Below, piece by piece: positions 41,094 to 51,540 of a stretch of DNA of 55,346 nt. Source of the stretch: Entamoeba histolytica HM-1:IMSS (lineage: Eukaryota > Evosea > Mastigamoebida > Endamoebidae); contig NW_001914947.1 of NCBI RefSeq assembly GCF_000208925.1, forward strand, positions 1,189-56,534, written 5' to 3'. Below the pieces are notes generated by a model. It saw only the letters and a program-made list of their open reading frames with translations. It was not told the origin of the DNA and searched no databases. Position 1 is the first letter of the stretch; each line of letters begins with the position of its first letter. Both the position numbers and the translations under genes were made by a program.

Positions 41094-44000
41094 ATGCCAC
41101 ATAGTAGACTAATTCTTTCAGAACTACCAATAGATACGAAAAATAAAGTTATTATATCTCCACTTCATACACATATTTGTTGTCAAGAAGAAAATACATT
41201 AAAAATAATAGAAATTTCAAGTAAGAAAGAAACAATAATTTCTGAAGTAAAAGAATTTATTACAGTGTTATTAGGAAAGAATGAAGGAGTAGTATATTAT
41301 ACTAAGAAAAGTATTGTTTTTCATGGATTTAATTCAGGAGATTTTATTCTTACAGAATCATTAAATGATGAAAAATTAATTTTACATTCAACTTATGATG
41401 CATTTCTTGTGTGTATCTTTCGTCCATATAGAGTTGATGTTATTGGATATAATTCAACATTTAGACCATCAATGTTATCTCCATTCAAAAATTATTTGTT
41501 ACACTCATCACAAAATAACATTTTAGCAGTAATTACAGCGGATAAAAAATTACATTTATTCATTCCTCGTGTTCCACCGTTTTCAGTTACATTAACATTT
41601 TTAACATCTCTTCCAAAAAAGTTTACATTTACTTCAGAATTAGAATATTTTGCATTTATTTATGATGATAAAGTTGTAATATTTAGAAATAGAAATAGTA
41701 TTCAAATGACTCAAATGAAACTGAGTCAAATTGATTTTTTCTTTCAACTTTCTGCACAAAATTCAAATTCATTTATGGTTATTAATGAAAAAGATGTATC
41801 TGATGTTTATCTTAGTTCAACTTCTGTTTTATGTGTTATAGGAGAAAGTATTAAAACATATAATATTTGTGATATAAAAGAAGAACCATTACTATCTACA
41901 GGAGTAAAGTCATATGCATTTATTGGATATGGAGGATGTGGATCAATTATTATGTTAGAAAATAAAAACATTATTTGTTATGTTAGAGATGTACAATCAG
42001 ATAGTCTTCTGAGAGGAATGATTAGTTTAGGATTTGAGAAAATGTGGACAAAGTTAGTAAATTCAAACACTGAATTACAAAATGCAGATAGAAAGTTAAT
42101 TGAGTTTGAAGACTCAATGAGAGGACTTCGTTTAGATAGTGCAAAGAAAATATTAGAAGAAATGAAAGATGTTCAAGTTTCACAAGCGTTAAAGATTACA
42201 GAAGATTATTATAATTCAGGAGTAGAAAAGAAAATGTATTATAGAGACCTTTCTATTATTTCAGAGATTGGATTGGCATGTATTGTGAAAGAAATACATA
42301 ACAACAACAAACAAGGAATTATGAAATATGCAGAAAATGAAACAAAATTTGTTGAGACAATTTTAATGGAAGAAGATATGTTACTTTCTAATGAAAAACA
42401 ACAAATAAAGAAAGAAGAAAGTATGATGAGAAAATCAGGGAATTTTGAAAATATTTCAGAACAAACGAAGATTGGATTATTAGATGGAATTATGAATGGA
42501 AATATGGTTACAACAATGAATAAGTATGGATTTAAATCAGAAGAAATTAAAGAATATTGTATGAAATTTGTATATCAATTTGTTGCTAATCAAAAAATCA
42601 AAGAAGCTATTCATTTATTAATGAGACTAGGATACAAAGACATTAAATTAATTATGAAAGAATTATATGATAATACACATTTAATGATTATTAGAAAAGA
42701 GATTGAAAATATAATGAAAGAAGTATTAATTGAGGAGAATAAATACATGAATGAATATGAAGAATATTTAGATAAAATAAAAATTGAAAAGAAGTATGAA
42801 ATACGAATAAAAGAAATAAATGAAACACAAGAACAATTAGAAAGTGAATTTACAAATGAAATAATGAAGAATTATGGAATGTCATATGAGCAAGGATTTT
42901 CAGATAATATTGCTATTATTCCACGAATTGATAATACAAATGGAAAAGCAATAGGATTAAGTATTAAGGATATTGAACAATTAGATGAAGAAGAAAAAAA
43001 TATGCTTCTTAAAGAAGAAGGAAAACATGAAACAGAAGATATTGAAATTCAATTTAATTTATTACATGGAAAAGTAAAAGAAATTGAAGGAATACTTAAT
43101 ACAGGAAAAGAAGAAAATGTTAAAGAAATTAATGAAAAGAAAGAAATTACACCATTAATTGTTAGAAAGAGTATTAATACATATATGATAACACATCCAA
43201 ATGAAGAAATGATTAATAAAGCAGAAAATGAAGGAATTAATAGTGAATTAATGAGAACGTTATTAATTGGAAAGAATGAAGTTAAAAGAAAGTATTTAGA
43301 TATGATTCAAGGTATTGAATATCTTCCAACATTTTGTGAAATTAAAGAAAGGTATCATAATACAGAAGCTCCACAACAATGGATGAAAAAAATTATTCAA
43401 ATGGATGAATGGAATGATGAAAATGAAGAAAAAGTTATAAATAATAAAATTGATATTCAAAAAGAAGAACCAGAAGGATGTGAAATTATACCGTTATATG
43501 AGACATTAATGAAAACAGAATATAAACCAATGGAACCATTTAAAATGCCATTTCCACAGAAAGAAATAAAAAGATATGAAATGAATTTAAAAGATTATTT
43601 AAGTGATAAAAGAATTATTGAAGTAATTAGAAATAAAGAAGTAATGGAAGAAAGTAAGAATATTCTTTTATTTAATAAAGATATGAGAGAAATGGCAAGT
43701 TTTATTAAAGAATTTTTAGGAGATAAATATATTCGACTTAATATGCTTATTGCAAATGTAATTGAAGAAGATGGAAATCAAGAATATAAGAATATAATAA
43801 GAATTGAAGAATTAGACAAACAAGAAGATAAAATAGAATTTCTTAAATATTTAGAAAGAAGAGCAGAACCTATTAATCTTGCTAATGAATTAAGAAATTA
43901 TTTAGCAAATAGATGGGGATTAGAATTAAGTGAAAGACAAATTGAAATTATATGTGAGAATGAGAATTTAATAGAATTGTTAGAAAGTAGTGATGAACAT

Positions 44001-46826
44001 GGATATAGTAATACTTTAATTGATAAATGTGTAAAAGAAAATTGGCCAGAATCACCATTAAAAAGTCATATTGAAATTAATGAAAATGAAGAATTTTTAA
44101 GTCAAAGTATTGGAGTTATTATGAAAGGATTTTGTAATGAAGAAGAAAGTGGATTAAGTTATATGAATTGGATATTTGAAGATGGAGAAAGAACATTATT
44201 ATTATTGAGGTTTTTTGAAAGTGCAATTATTGGTAAAACATTACAAACATGTCAAACAGATAATATAGAAGAAGGATTAATATATGTAATTAATCAATTA
44301 ATTGATCATGAATTTAAATGTGATAGAATTATTGAAGGATTTGAATTCTTTGATAGAAATAATCCATTAACATTTTTCTTTAAGATAGTCTATTTTATTT
44401 CTATTGCTAGTTTTGGAGAAGTTATTCAATTAAAGAAAAGACTAAATGAAGCAATAATAAATAAAGAATGGAAAGTTGGAACAATAGAAAATATTATAAA
44501 AATTATGAATTGTATTATCATAAAATTTATTAAATTACATATTTCATCACCTGAATTGATTGAAAGATTATTAAAAGAATTATTAACAATTGAAGAATTA
44601 CCAAAAGAAGTTATTCAAATATGTAAAGAAAGAAAAGAAATAAATAAGTTAATTGATCAATTTGGATTAAAGTTAAAAAGAGATTGTCAAAAAGAAGAAA
44701 TTGTTAATGAATTAATCATAAATGGAGAATATATTGTGGCACATTCATTTGCTGTAGAATATGTTCCTAATGATATTTTCTTACCAATTCAAAAAGAGAT
44801 TGAACAAATGATTAAAAAAGATAAATTAAAAGGAAAAGAACGTTGGGATAAAATCAATGAAATCATTTGTAAAAGAACATGTAGATTTGTTGATGCAGGA
44901 AAGTATTTCTTTGATGAAGCAATACGAATGAATTCATATCAAGATTATGAAAGAAAATATAAAGATATTGCAAATGAAATGTTAATAATTTTAAATTATT
45001 CATTAGAATGGTTAAATAAAGAAGAAGGTAGTTGTAAAGAAGCACAAAATATGATTAAAAAGGCAGAAAAATTAAGACATATTTATGAAGAAAGTAAAAG
45101 TAAAAATATTGGAGCAGCATATATTGAAAAAGCAAGTGAAGAATCAGTTTATTATCTTGTGAATAGAGGTGATTATAGTTTAGCAATGATAATGAATGAA
45201 AAAATTAGTTGTAGTGAAATGAAAATTTTTAAAGAAGGATATGAATTTATTATTAATCCACAAAGTTATACTATCCCAATAAATGAAGGAATTGAATATC
45301 TTGAAAAACTTATGAAACAAAGTAGTCAAATTAGAAGAGGAATACAAATATTAAAAATGAGATATTTAATTGTATATAAATATTATCCAGATAAATCAGT
45401 TATTTTAGCATTATTAAGAGATTCAAGTGTATTTAGAAGTAAATTATTAGATGTTGTTAGTACTATATGTGGAATAACTACATTAAAACAATTTGCATCA
45501 AAATTAACACGTTGGAATTTAATTTTTGAAGAAACAAAAGAATTTATTAATTGGGAATTAATAGAAGATAAAGAATTAGTACCAATATTATCAAGATTAT
45601 ATGTTGATATGGCATTAAATGTAAAACCAATTTGTATTACAGGATATCCAGTAAATATTATTAAAGGATTTTTAGGATTATTAAAAGATCCTGAAAATAT
45701 AATTGAAATAATGTTACAATATTGTAGTGAAACAGAAAATTATTTTGTATTATCTGAATGTTTTTCATGTTGTTATATTGCAGGAGAAATAAAATGTTCA
45801 TCAGAAATAATGAGAAAATTAATGGAAGTAATTTCAAAAAGAATGAATGAAATGTTAGAAACACAAAATTTAATTCATTTTATTAGATTTGCAGTAAAAA
45901 CCAAAACATTAAATGAATTTTTAATTAAAAATGAAGAAGACAAAGAATATATAAGTTTACCTAAAATTGCACTTCAACAAGCATTTAAAAGTAAATTTGA
46001 TAGTCAACAAATTATTCCATCAATTGAAGAAAAAAGTTTATTTGAAAATCAAATTTATTATCTTTCTGACTTAAAAGATATTCAAACAAATCCTGAATTA
46101 CAATATCATTCAAGTTATGAACAAATTATTTCTGATTGTTATGCTATTTTAAATACTTCAATGGAAGGTGGTCTTTTTTATTTTGAAAAGGCTAATAAAA
46201 TCGTTCAAAATTTTGTTACTACAATTTCAAATCAAATTAAAGTAACAATGCCTATATCAATGTGGTATCCTCAATTTATAGAAGCAATGAAATGTTATGC
46301 TCGTGCTATTGGATTCTTTAGAAATGAAGAAGAATATTATTGGGCAAATAAATCAGGACAAATGATTGGTATTTTATCATTACAAATTTATTTCGATAAT
46401 GTTCAATTAATTGGATTAAATAGTGAACGAGCTTTAAATCAAATGATGTATTTTACTTCATTTGATGATGCTTTTATCTTTGCAAAATATTATAATTTAT
46501 TAGAACCACTAAAATGGTCTAAATGTTTATATTACCAATGTATTATAAATGGAAATAAATCATATTTTGATCATTGGTTATCTGCTTTTGCTTTAGATAA
46601 AACTACTTTGACGGATATTTTAGAACAACATGAAAGAAATGAAAAAATGAATAATGGAAGAAGAAAAGATAGCATTCATTGGGATTATTTCATTTCAAAA
46701 GTAAAAAGAATTAATCCTGCATTATTTTATTTATGTGAAGGTCGTCCTTTAACACAAACTAAAATCCCTTCTGAACTTAAACTTATGATATTAAACTCAA
46801 ATCTTTCACTTGATTCATTAAAGTAA
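41094..46826 (+). CDS. Spatacsin (SPG11)-like giant endolysosomal protein
   Basis: 1910 aa, one uninterrupted frame. Residues about 1-320 form a beta-propeller-like region (ILAVITADKKLHLFIP, YFAFIYDDKVVIFRN, GCGSIIMLENKNIICYV). A very charged Glu/Lys/Ile/Asn helical middle (about 340-1050) follows, then a solenoid. The last 170 residues show the spatacsin C-terminal pattern: a Gln/Ile-rich helix ILSLQIYF, then LIGL, a segment with SFDDAFIFAKYYNL, the conserved Trp and Tyr in LKWSKCLYYQCIINGNKSYF and DILEQH. In animals spatacsin acts with spastizin (SPG15) and AP-5 in late endosome/lysosome recycling and lysosome reformation. Assignment rests on this C-terminal match and on the propeller-plus-solenoid shape; other vesicle-coat-like solenoids (VPS types) are the alternative. 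Confidence 0.6.
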   Translation: MPHSRLILSELPIDTKNKVIISPLHTHICCQEENTLKIIEISSKKETIISEVKEFITVLLGKNEGVVYYTKKSIVFHGFNSGDFILTESLNDEKLILHSTYDAFLVCIFRPYRVDVIGYNSTFRPSMLSPFKNYLLHSSQNNILAVITADKKLHLFIPRVPPFSVTLTFLTSLPKKFTFTSELEYFAFIYDDKVVIFRNRNSIQMTQMKLSQIDFFFQLSAQNSNSFMVINEKDVSDVYLSSTSVLCVIGESIKTYNICDIKEEPLLSTGVKSYAFIGYGGCGSIIMLENKNIICYVRDVQSDSLLRGMISLGFEKMWTKLVNSNTELQNADRKLIEFEDSMRGLRLDSAKKILEEMKDVQVSQALKITEDYYNSGVEKKMYYRDLSIISEIGLACIVKEIHNNNKQGIMKYAENETKFVETILMEEDMLLSNEKQQIKKEESMMRKSGNFENISEQTKIGLLDGIMNGNMVTTMNKYGFKSEEIKEYCMKFVYQFVANQKIKEAIHLLMRLGYKDIKLIMKELYDNTHLMIIRKEIENIMKEVLIEENKYMNEYEEYLDKIKIEKKYEIRIKEINETQEQLESEFTNEIMKNYGMSYEQGFSDNIAIIPRIDNTNGKAIGLSIKDIEQLDEEEKNMLLKEEGKHETEDIEIQFNLLHGKVKEIEGILNTGKEENVKEINEKKEITPLIVRKSINTYMITHPNEEMINKAENEGINSELMRTLLIGKNEVKRKYLDMIQGIEYLPTFCEIKERYHNTEAPQQWMKKIIQMDEWNDENEEKVINNKIDIQKEEPEGCEIIPLYETLMKTEYKPMEPFKMPFPQKEIKRYEMNLKDYLSDKRIIEVIRNKEVMEESKNILLFNKDMREMASFIKEFLGDKYIRLNMLIANVIEEDGNQEYKNIIRIEELDKQEDKIEFLKYLERRAEPINLANELRNYLANRWGLELSERQIEIICENENLIELLESSDEHGYSNTLIDKCVKENWPESPLKSHIEINENEEFLSQSIGVIMKGFCNEEESGLSYMNWIFEDGERTLLLLRFFESAIIGKTLQTCQTDNIEEGLIYVINQLIDHEFKCDRIIEGFEFFDRNNPLTFFFKIVYFISIASFGEVIQLKKRLNEAIINKEWKVGTIENIIKIMNCIIIKFIKLHISSPELIERLLKELLTIEELPKEVIQICKERKEINKLIDQFGLKLKRDCQKEEIVNELIINGEYIVAHSFAVEYVPNDIFLPIQKEIEQMIKKDKLKGKERWDKINEIICKRTCRFVDAGKYFFDEAIRMNSYQDYERKYKDIANEMLIILNYSLEWLNKEEGSCKEAQNMIKKAEKLRHIYEESKSKNIGAAYIEKASEESVYYLVNRGDYSLAMIMNEKISCSEMKIFKEGYEFIINPQSYTIPINEGIEYLEKLMKQSSQIRRGIQILKMRYLIVYKYYPDKSVILALLRDSSVFRSKLLDVVSTICGITTLKQFASKLTRWNLIFEETKEFINWELIEDKELVPILSRLYVDMALNVKPICITGYPVNIIKGFLGLLKDPENIIEIMLQYCSETENYFVLSECFSCCYIAGEIKCSSEIMRKLMEVISKRMNEMLETQNLIHFIRFAVKTKTLNEFLIKNEEDKEYISLPKIALQQAFKSKFDSQQIIPSIEEKSLFENQIYYLSDLKDIQTNPELQYHSSYEQIISDCYAILNTSMEGGLFYFEKANKIVQNFVTTISNQIKVTMPISMWYPQFIEAMKCYARAIGFFRNEEEYYWANKSGQMIGILSLQIYFDNVQLIGLNSERALNQMMYFTSFDDAFIFAKYYNLLEPLKWSKCLYYQCIINGNKSYFDHWLSAFALDKTTLTDILEQHERNEKMNNGRRKDSIHWDYFISKVKRINPALFYLCEGRPLTQTKIPSELKLMILNSNLSLDSLK

Positions 46827-46971
46827 TTTAATCTTCTTTTCATATCAAAATATCATTCTCAATCTCAAAACTTTCTTTTTTAAATTTGTTATTTAAAACT
46901 TCAAAACTAAATTAGAATAAAAAATTTAATTGAAAAGTATCTTAAAAAAAATAATAATACTAAGTTAAGTA

Positions 46972-47559
46972 ATGTCTATTAAATGGAGTACTCCAGCTGG
47001 AATTCCTTCTGTAACAAACTATGATAATAAAATTGGAAAACAAGACTTACCAAAACCAACTCTTTCTCCAAATGAATATAATCTACAAGTTATTTTACCA
47101 AAAATTACACCACTAACACCTGTTCAATCATATCCTGATTCTTTTTATGAACTAACTCCAAATGAAGCTAAAATCCTTATGCAACCAACTCAAAAACCAG
47201 ATCATTTGGTTTCAAAATCATATCAAGAAGATCAAAGAATTATAAGAAATTCAAAATACAAGAAAACAACTATTAAAATAAAATTTCCTGATAATACTGA
47301 ATTAATTCGTTGTTTTCATCCTTTACAAACAACACATGATATTTATAATTTTATTGAAGAATCTCTTCGTTTAAAAGTAAAATACGCATTAAAACTGTCT
47401 ACAGGAAAACGTGATTTAATTAAAAATGACGAACAGACATTAGCCAAATTGAATCTTGTTCCAGGAGCTATATTATTAATAGTTTTTGAAGACTATAAAT
47501 CAGTAGAAAAACCATATCTTCGTAAAGAGCTAATGTCATTAGCAACTGAAAAGAAATGA
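46972..47559 (+). CDS. UBX-domain protein of the TUG/ASPSCR1 (UBXD9) type
   Basis: 195 aa. A short N-terminus holds SFYELTPNEAKILM (about 60-75), matching the segment just before the UBX domain in TUG/ASPSCR1. The UBX fold (about 98-178) includes TTIKIKFPDNTELIRCFHP, LQTTHDIYNFIEESL, then LAKLNLVPGAILLIVF. UBX domains bind the p97/Cdc48 N-domain, and TUG-type proteins disassemble p97 hexamers and retain cargo at the early secretory pathway. The N-terminal ubiquitin-like domains of animal TUG are absent, so it is a minimal form. No intron. Same strand as, and 145 bp after, the spatacsin-like gene. Confidence 0.78.
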   Translation: MSIKWSTPAGIPSVTNYDNKIGKQDLPKPTLSPNEYNLQVILPKITPLTPVQSYPDSFYELTPNEAKILMQPTQKPDHLVSKSYQEDQRIIRNSKYKKTTIKIKFPDNTELIRCFHPLQTTHDIYNFIEESLRLKVKYALKLSTGKRDLIKNDEQTLAKLNLVPGAILLIVFEDYKSVEKPYLRKELMSLATEKK

Positions 47560-47707
47560 TAGGAGGAGTATTTATGACAATTTCTTTAAAAGATAATATA
47601 TTGAATGTTTTTGTCAAAAGAAAATAAACAACTCCTCTTTTTTTTATAACAACAACAATCTCCATAAAAAAAAGAACTTAAAAACAAAAGAAACGAAAAA
47701 AGTCGAG

Positions 47708-49402
47708 ATGAGTGAATTTACTTCTCATAAACAAAGTAAAGACACAATTTCTGGAATGTTTGATCTAACAACTGACACAGACTTTGCTATTAAAGTTCCT
47801 CGTAAACAAAGTATTTCTACTGACAAAACTATTATTACTTCTTCAATAACAAAAGTAGAAAAGAAAGCACCTTTGATTGTTAAAACAGGAAAGGCATTTA
47901 AATATGAAAATGGAACACCAATTAATCAAGGGAATGTTGCTATTGCTGTGATTGATGAAGAGCAAGTATTTTCTTTAATACTCTATAAAACAGGAAATGT
48001 GATTATAACAAAGAGTGTGATTTACACTAATTTTCCTATAGTTGTTTGTTAGTTTTTATTTGTTTAGATAATATGATAGATAAAGAGAAATAATTCACCT
48101 GAGTAGATTCAAGAAAATAGATTTTGGTACTTTAAAGACAGTCAAGGAGTTGGATGGAATATAAAATTTAAGACTGATATGGATAGACTACAACTTTCTA
48201 TTAAAGTTCTTGAGTGTTTAAGTCTAAATTGTCATCATGGAGTAATATTAAAAACATCTACTGATAAAGAAAGTGAAGAAACATTCAATGAGAAACTTAA
48301 AATTAAATACAAATTATGTTCAATTGAGAAGGAATTTTCACTTGGAGATGAGGAAGTTATGGAAATTGAAATGACATCACCAATTGGAGTTTTATTAAAA
48401 AGTATTAAATTTACTGAAAATACAACTGCTATCATTGTTGGAACACCAGAAAATTTAGAGTTAATAAAACACACTGGAACACAATTAATATGTATATGTA
48501 TTGAAAAGATAGAAAGGTCTGAATCAAAAGAGAAAGATTTAACTGTTGAGTTTATAGGAAAAAGTGAGTTATTAGAACAGTCTGAGTCAACAGAAAACAA
48601 ATCGACAAAAACTGTGTTAGAAAGAGTTTCTTCAATTGGGAAACCATTAGCTGGATTGACTCCAACAGTCATTGACAAGACACTGAAAGAGTCAAAAGAA
48701 GTTACTGATGAAGGGTGTAATGAAAATGAAGAAATGAAACAATCTAACAACGAGAATGTTCAAAAAAATAACCATCCACAAAAGACTCAAGAAGAATGGA
48801 AGGAAATTAGTCAACAACTCCAAAGCATGAGTGAAATGATAAAAAGACTAAACACAAGACTAGAAGGTAAAGAAGGAGATGTTGTTGGGATGGTTTTAAA
48901 ACTAAAAGAAGAAAAAGATGAGATGGAACAAAAAGTTAAAGAAACAGTATTGGAAAATGAAAAATTGAAGAAAGAATTAGATGAAGCGAAGAAAGAAGTT
49001 GAAAATTCTAAGAAAGTAAATGAACAACTGTCAAGTGAACTTAATGAATTGAAAAATAAGCAAGAAGGTGTGTCTAAAGAAAAAATAATTCAACTCATTG
49101 AAGAAGAAAAAAAGAAAGAAGTTGATATAACTTCATTGTTTGAACAAATTAGAACAGAATGTGATACAGGAATGAAGAGAGTCATGCAAAAAGTATATGC
49201 TGATACTGTCATTGGAATAGAAGATTTTGATAATATGGATGAAGTACAAAATGTGTTGAGATCAGTTATTAAAGAAACAACAATTAATGGTATTCAAGAG
49301 GTTTTCAAACAAATTGAAGAGATTCAGCCGAAAGAAACAATCAACTTAGATAATATAATAAAATCAATACAACTCGAGTCAGAGAGTGTTGATAATCAAT
49401 AA
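47708..49402 (+). CDS. FKBP15/WAFL-like protein with degenerate FKBP domain, one intron
   Basis: Exons 47708-48043 and 48107-49402; intron 48044-48106 is 63 nt, donor GTTTGTT, acceptor GAGTAG, phase 0. The product is 543 aa. Residues about 58-135 match the FKBP15 N-terminal WH1/PH-like domain: AFKYENGTPINQGNVAIAVI, SLILYKTGNV, then across the splice NFPIVIQENRFWYFKDSQG. Residues about 155-262 align in order with an FKBP fold (LKIKYKLCS, SIKFTENTTAIIVGT, GTQLICICIEKIE) but lack the aromatic active-site residues, so isomerase activity is unlikely. A coiled coil (about 341-446) follows, then a helical tail. FKBP15 links early endosomes to actin (WASH/WAVE-type machinery). The order of domains, not just one motif, supports the call. 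Confidence 0.68.
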
Positions 49403-50864
49403 TTCAATAATTCATCCTTCAATTGATTTTTTTCATTTTTACCACAAAAGAATATCACTAATGAACAATAAAATAGTGTATTTTAAGTAAATAAAAAAGA
49501 ATTTTTATCATTAAACTAACGTTTATATTCTTCTTTAATTATAAATTACTTATTACTTAAAAGAATGCAGATAACATAAAGCAAATTAAAGTGTTTTTTA
49601 TTTTACTTGTTTTATGCTTTAAGTTTCTTAATATTTGAATTTGGTTTTATTAACAACTTGGATAGAATTAAAACTCATTTAACATGTGTCTTCACAAAAA
49701 CACAAGAAAATATCTCATTAATTAAAGGGTACTATGGTTGAATTATATTTAATTTATGTTGTTGGAGTTGTAAATAATTTTGTTGAAACAATAATTCATG
49801 TCATTCTAAATAAACAAATTTGTTAGTTTTATACTCTTCAATTTATCACTAATTTATTCATTACTATTCTCCTTTTGTTCCTATATCTATTGTTTGTTAT
49901 TATCTAATTTGTTGAATTTACATGTAATATTTGCTATATGAACAATATCAAATCATGTTGTATGACAGTTTATGAGAAGGCATTGGTAATGTTAAAGAAA
50001 AGCAAGTTTGCCATTTCTAAATAAGTGTGTGGTTTTAACAAAATTAAACTTGGTTATTGGTATGTTATTTCTTCAAACCAATAAGGTTAGATTGTTTTGT
50101 ATCTCATTTTCATAATTCTAATTAATTGTTCTCTCAATACAATCTATCTTTTATAATATCTAGTATGCATTGATTGACAAAGTCATGGTTACAATATTCA
50201 ACGTAATATAAATATCAGTTAAAATACATTTAGAGTATAGTTTTATTTTCATGGTTATTCTACTTTTTCTTGATAAATCAACAAAGAAACATTGGAGATG
50301 AAAAATAATTATTGTATATTATAATCATTACATGGTTATGGATAATAGTGTTATTGTTTTACTTATTTGAAACTACATAAATGTTAGAAAAATTAAGTTA
50401 ATGAAATGAAACACGATAAACTATATTGATGACGTATAATAACTGAAATGAACCAAATCTATATAATAAAGATTTACAATATTAGATAATATAACAAAGT
50501 TTGTAAGATTTAAGTAAACAACAACTGTCAAAACAAAATACTGGTTAGTGGGTATCGACAAATAAAAACTAATGTAATAAACAAATTAACAATATTTAAA
50601 TTTGTTTAACTGTTTTTAGAATATTAGAAGTGAAATTAAGTACTTTCTTTTATTATTGTCAAGAAAGAAATTAGTTGTTCACAAAATAAACAGATTTATC
50701 AAATAAACAGAATGTTAAACTATTAAACATCTTTTATTTGTTAAATATATTTAATATCAGTATTGATGAAATGAAAGGTACTATAGAAATGAGTGTTTTT
50801 AATTTCATTTGTTGTTATTATTTATTTGCATTTTGATAATTTATTGTTATTTTTTATTGGTGTT
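49403..50864. other. 1.5-kb gene-free AT-rich spacer
   Basis: No open frame of interest on either strand and no RNA gene recognised. It ends where similarity to the LINE begins. Confidence 0.55.
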
Positions 50865-51540
50865 AAAAAATGAAAGATTGAAATACTCAACACTGTGTAA
50901 AGACAAGATAGCTACAGTAGAGCACATTCTACTATCTTGTATTTATCATAAAAAATCACAAATGGAAAAACATGACAATATTGGCATTATAATATTAATT
51001 AATAAGAAAATATACAGGAAATAAATAATATAAAAAACCCCCATATGAAACAATGTTCAAATATAAAGACATCACAATGATATTGAATAAACAAATAATG
51101 CCTAAAAGTGATGGACAATATCACAAAATACAAGATATATATGTATTAGATAAAAAGAACAAAACTGATATAATATTTGATATGACTATTGTGGCTGATC
51201 ACAACATTAATGGAGCCTATTTGAAGAAAAGAAATAAGTATAAGGAATTAAAGAATATTCTATTGAAAATAGAAAAAATAAATCCAGTAGTAATTTCAAT
51301 AAATGGAATAATAAATAAAGAAAGTAATAAATTAATTAAAGAATTAAAAATTGACATCGAGAAAGAAATTAAAAACCATGTAATTAAAAACATGATGGAT
51401 GTCATGGAATACTGCTTCAGTCATAACCAAACATACTCTGTAGAGCTGCTTGAAGAAGAAGACGAAGGGACGGGATTAGTCTCCATTAATCCAGGAAGAA
51501 TAGAAGCTATTTCTATTAATACTTAATTAATTGCTTTTTT
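50865..51540 (+). mobile_element. 5'-truncated LINE fragment (endonuclease end), copy 2
   Basis: About 90% identical to 27860-28542. It holds the zinc-motif region (50890-50940) and the endonuclease segment TDIIFDMTIVADHNINGAY to the same 3' end AATTAATTGCTTTTTT. The first Cys of CPLC is Ser here (STLC), and a frameshift lies between about 51024 and 51053, so it is dead. The later part (51053-51526) is open for 157 codons and is less decayed than the first copy, which has a stop where this one reads SDGQYHK. Truncation at the 5' side is typical of target-primed reverse transcription. Confidence 0.85.
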
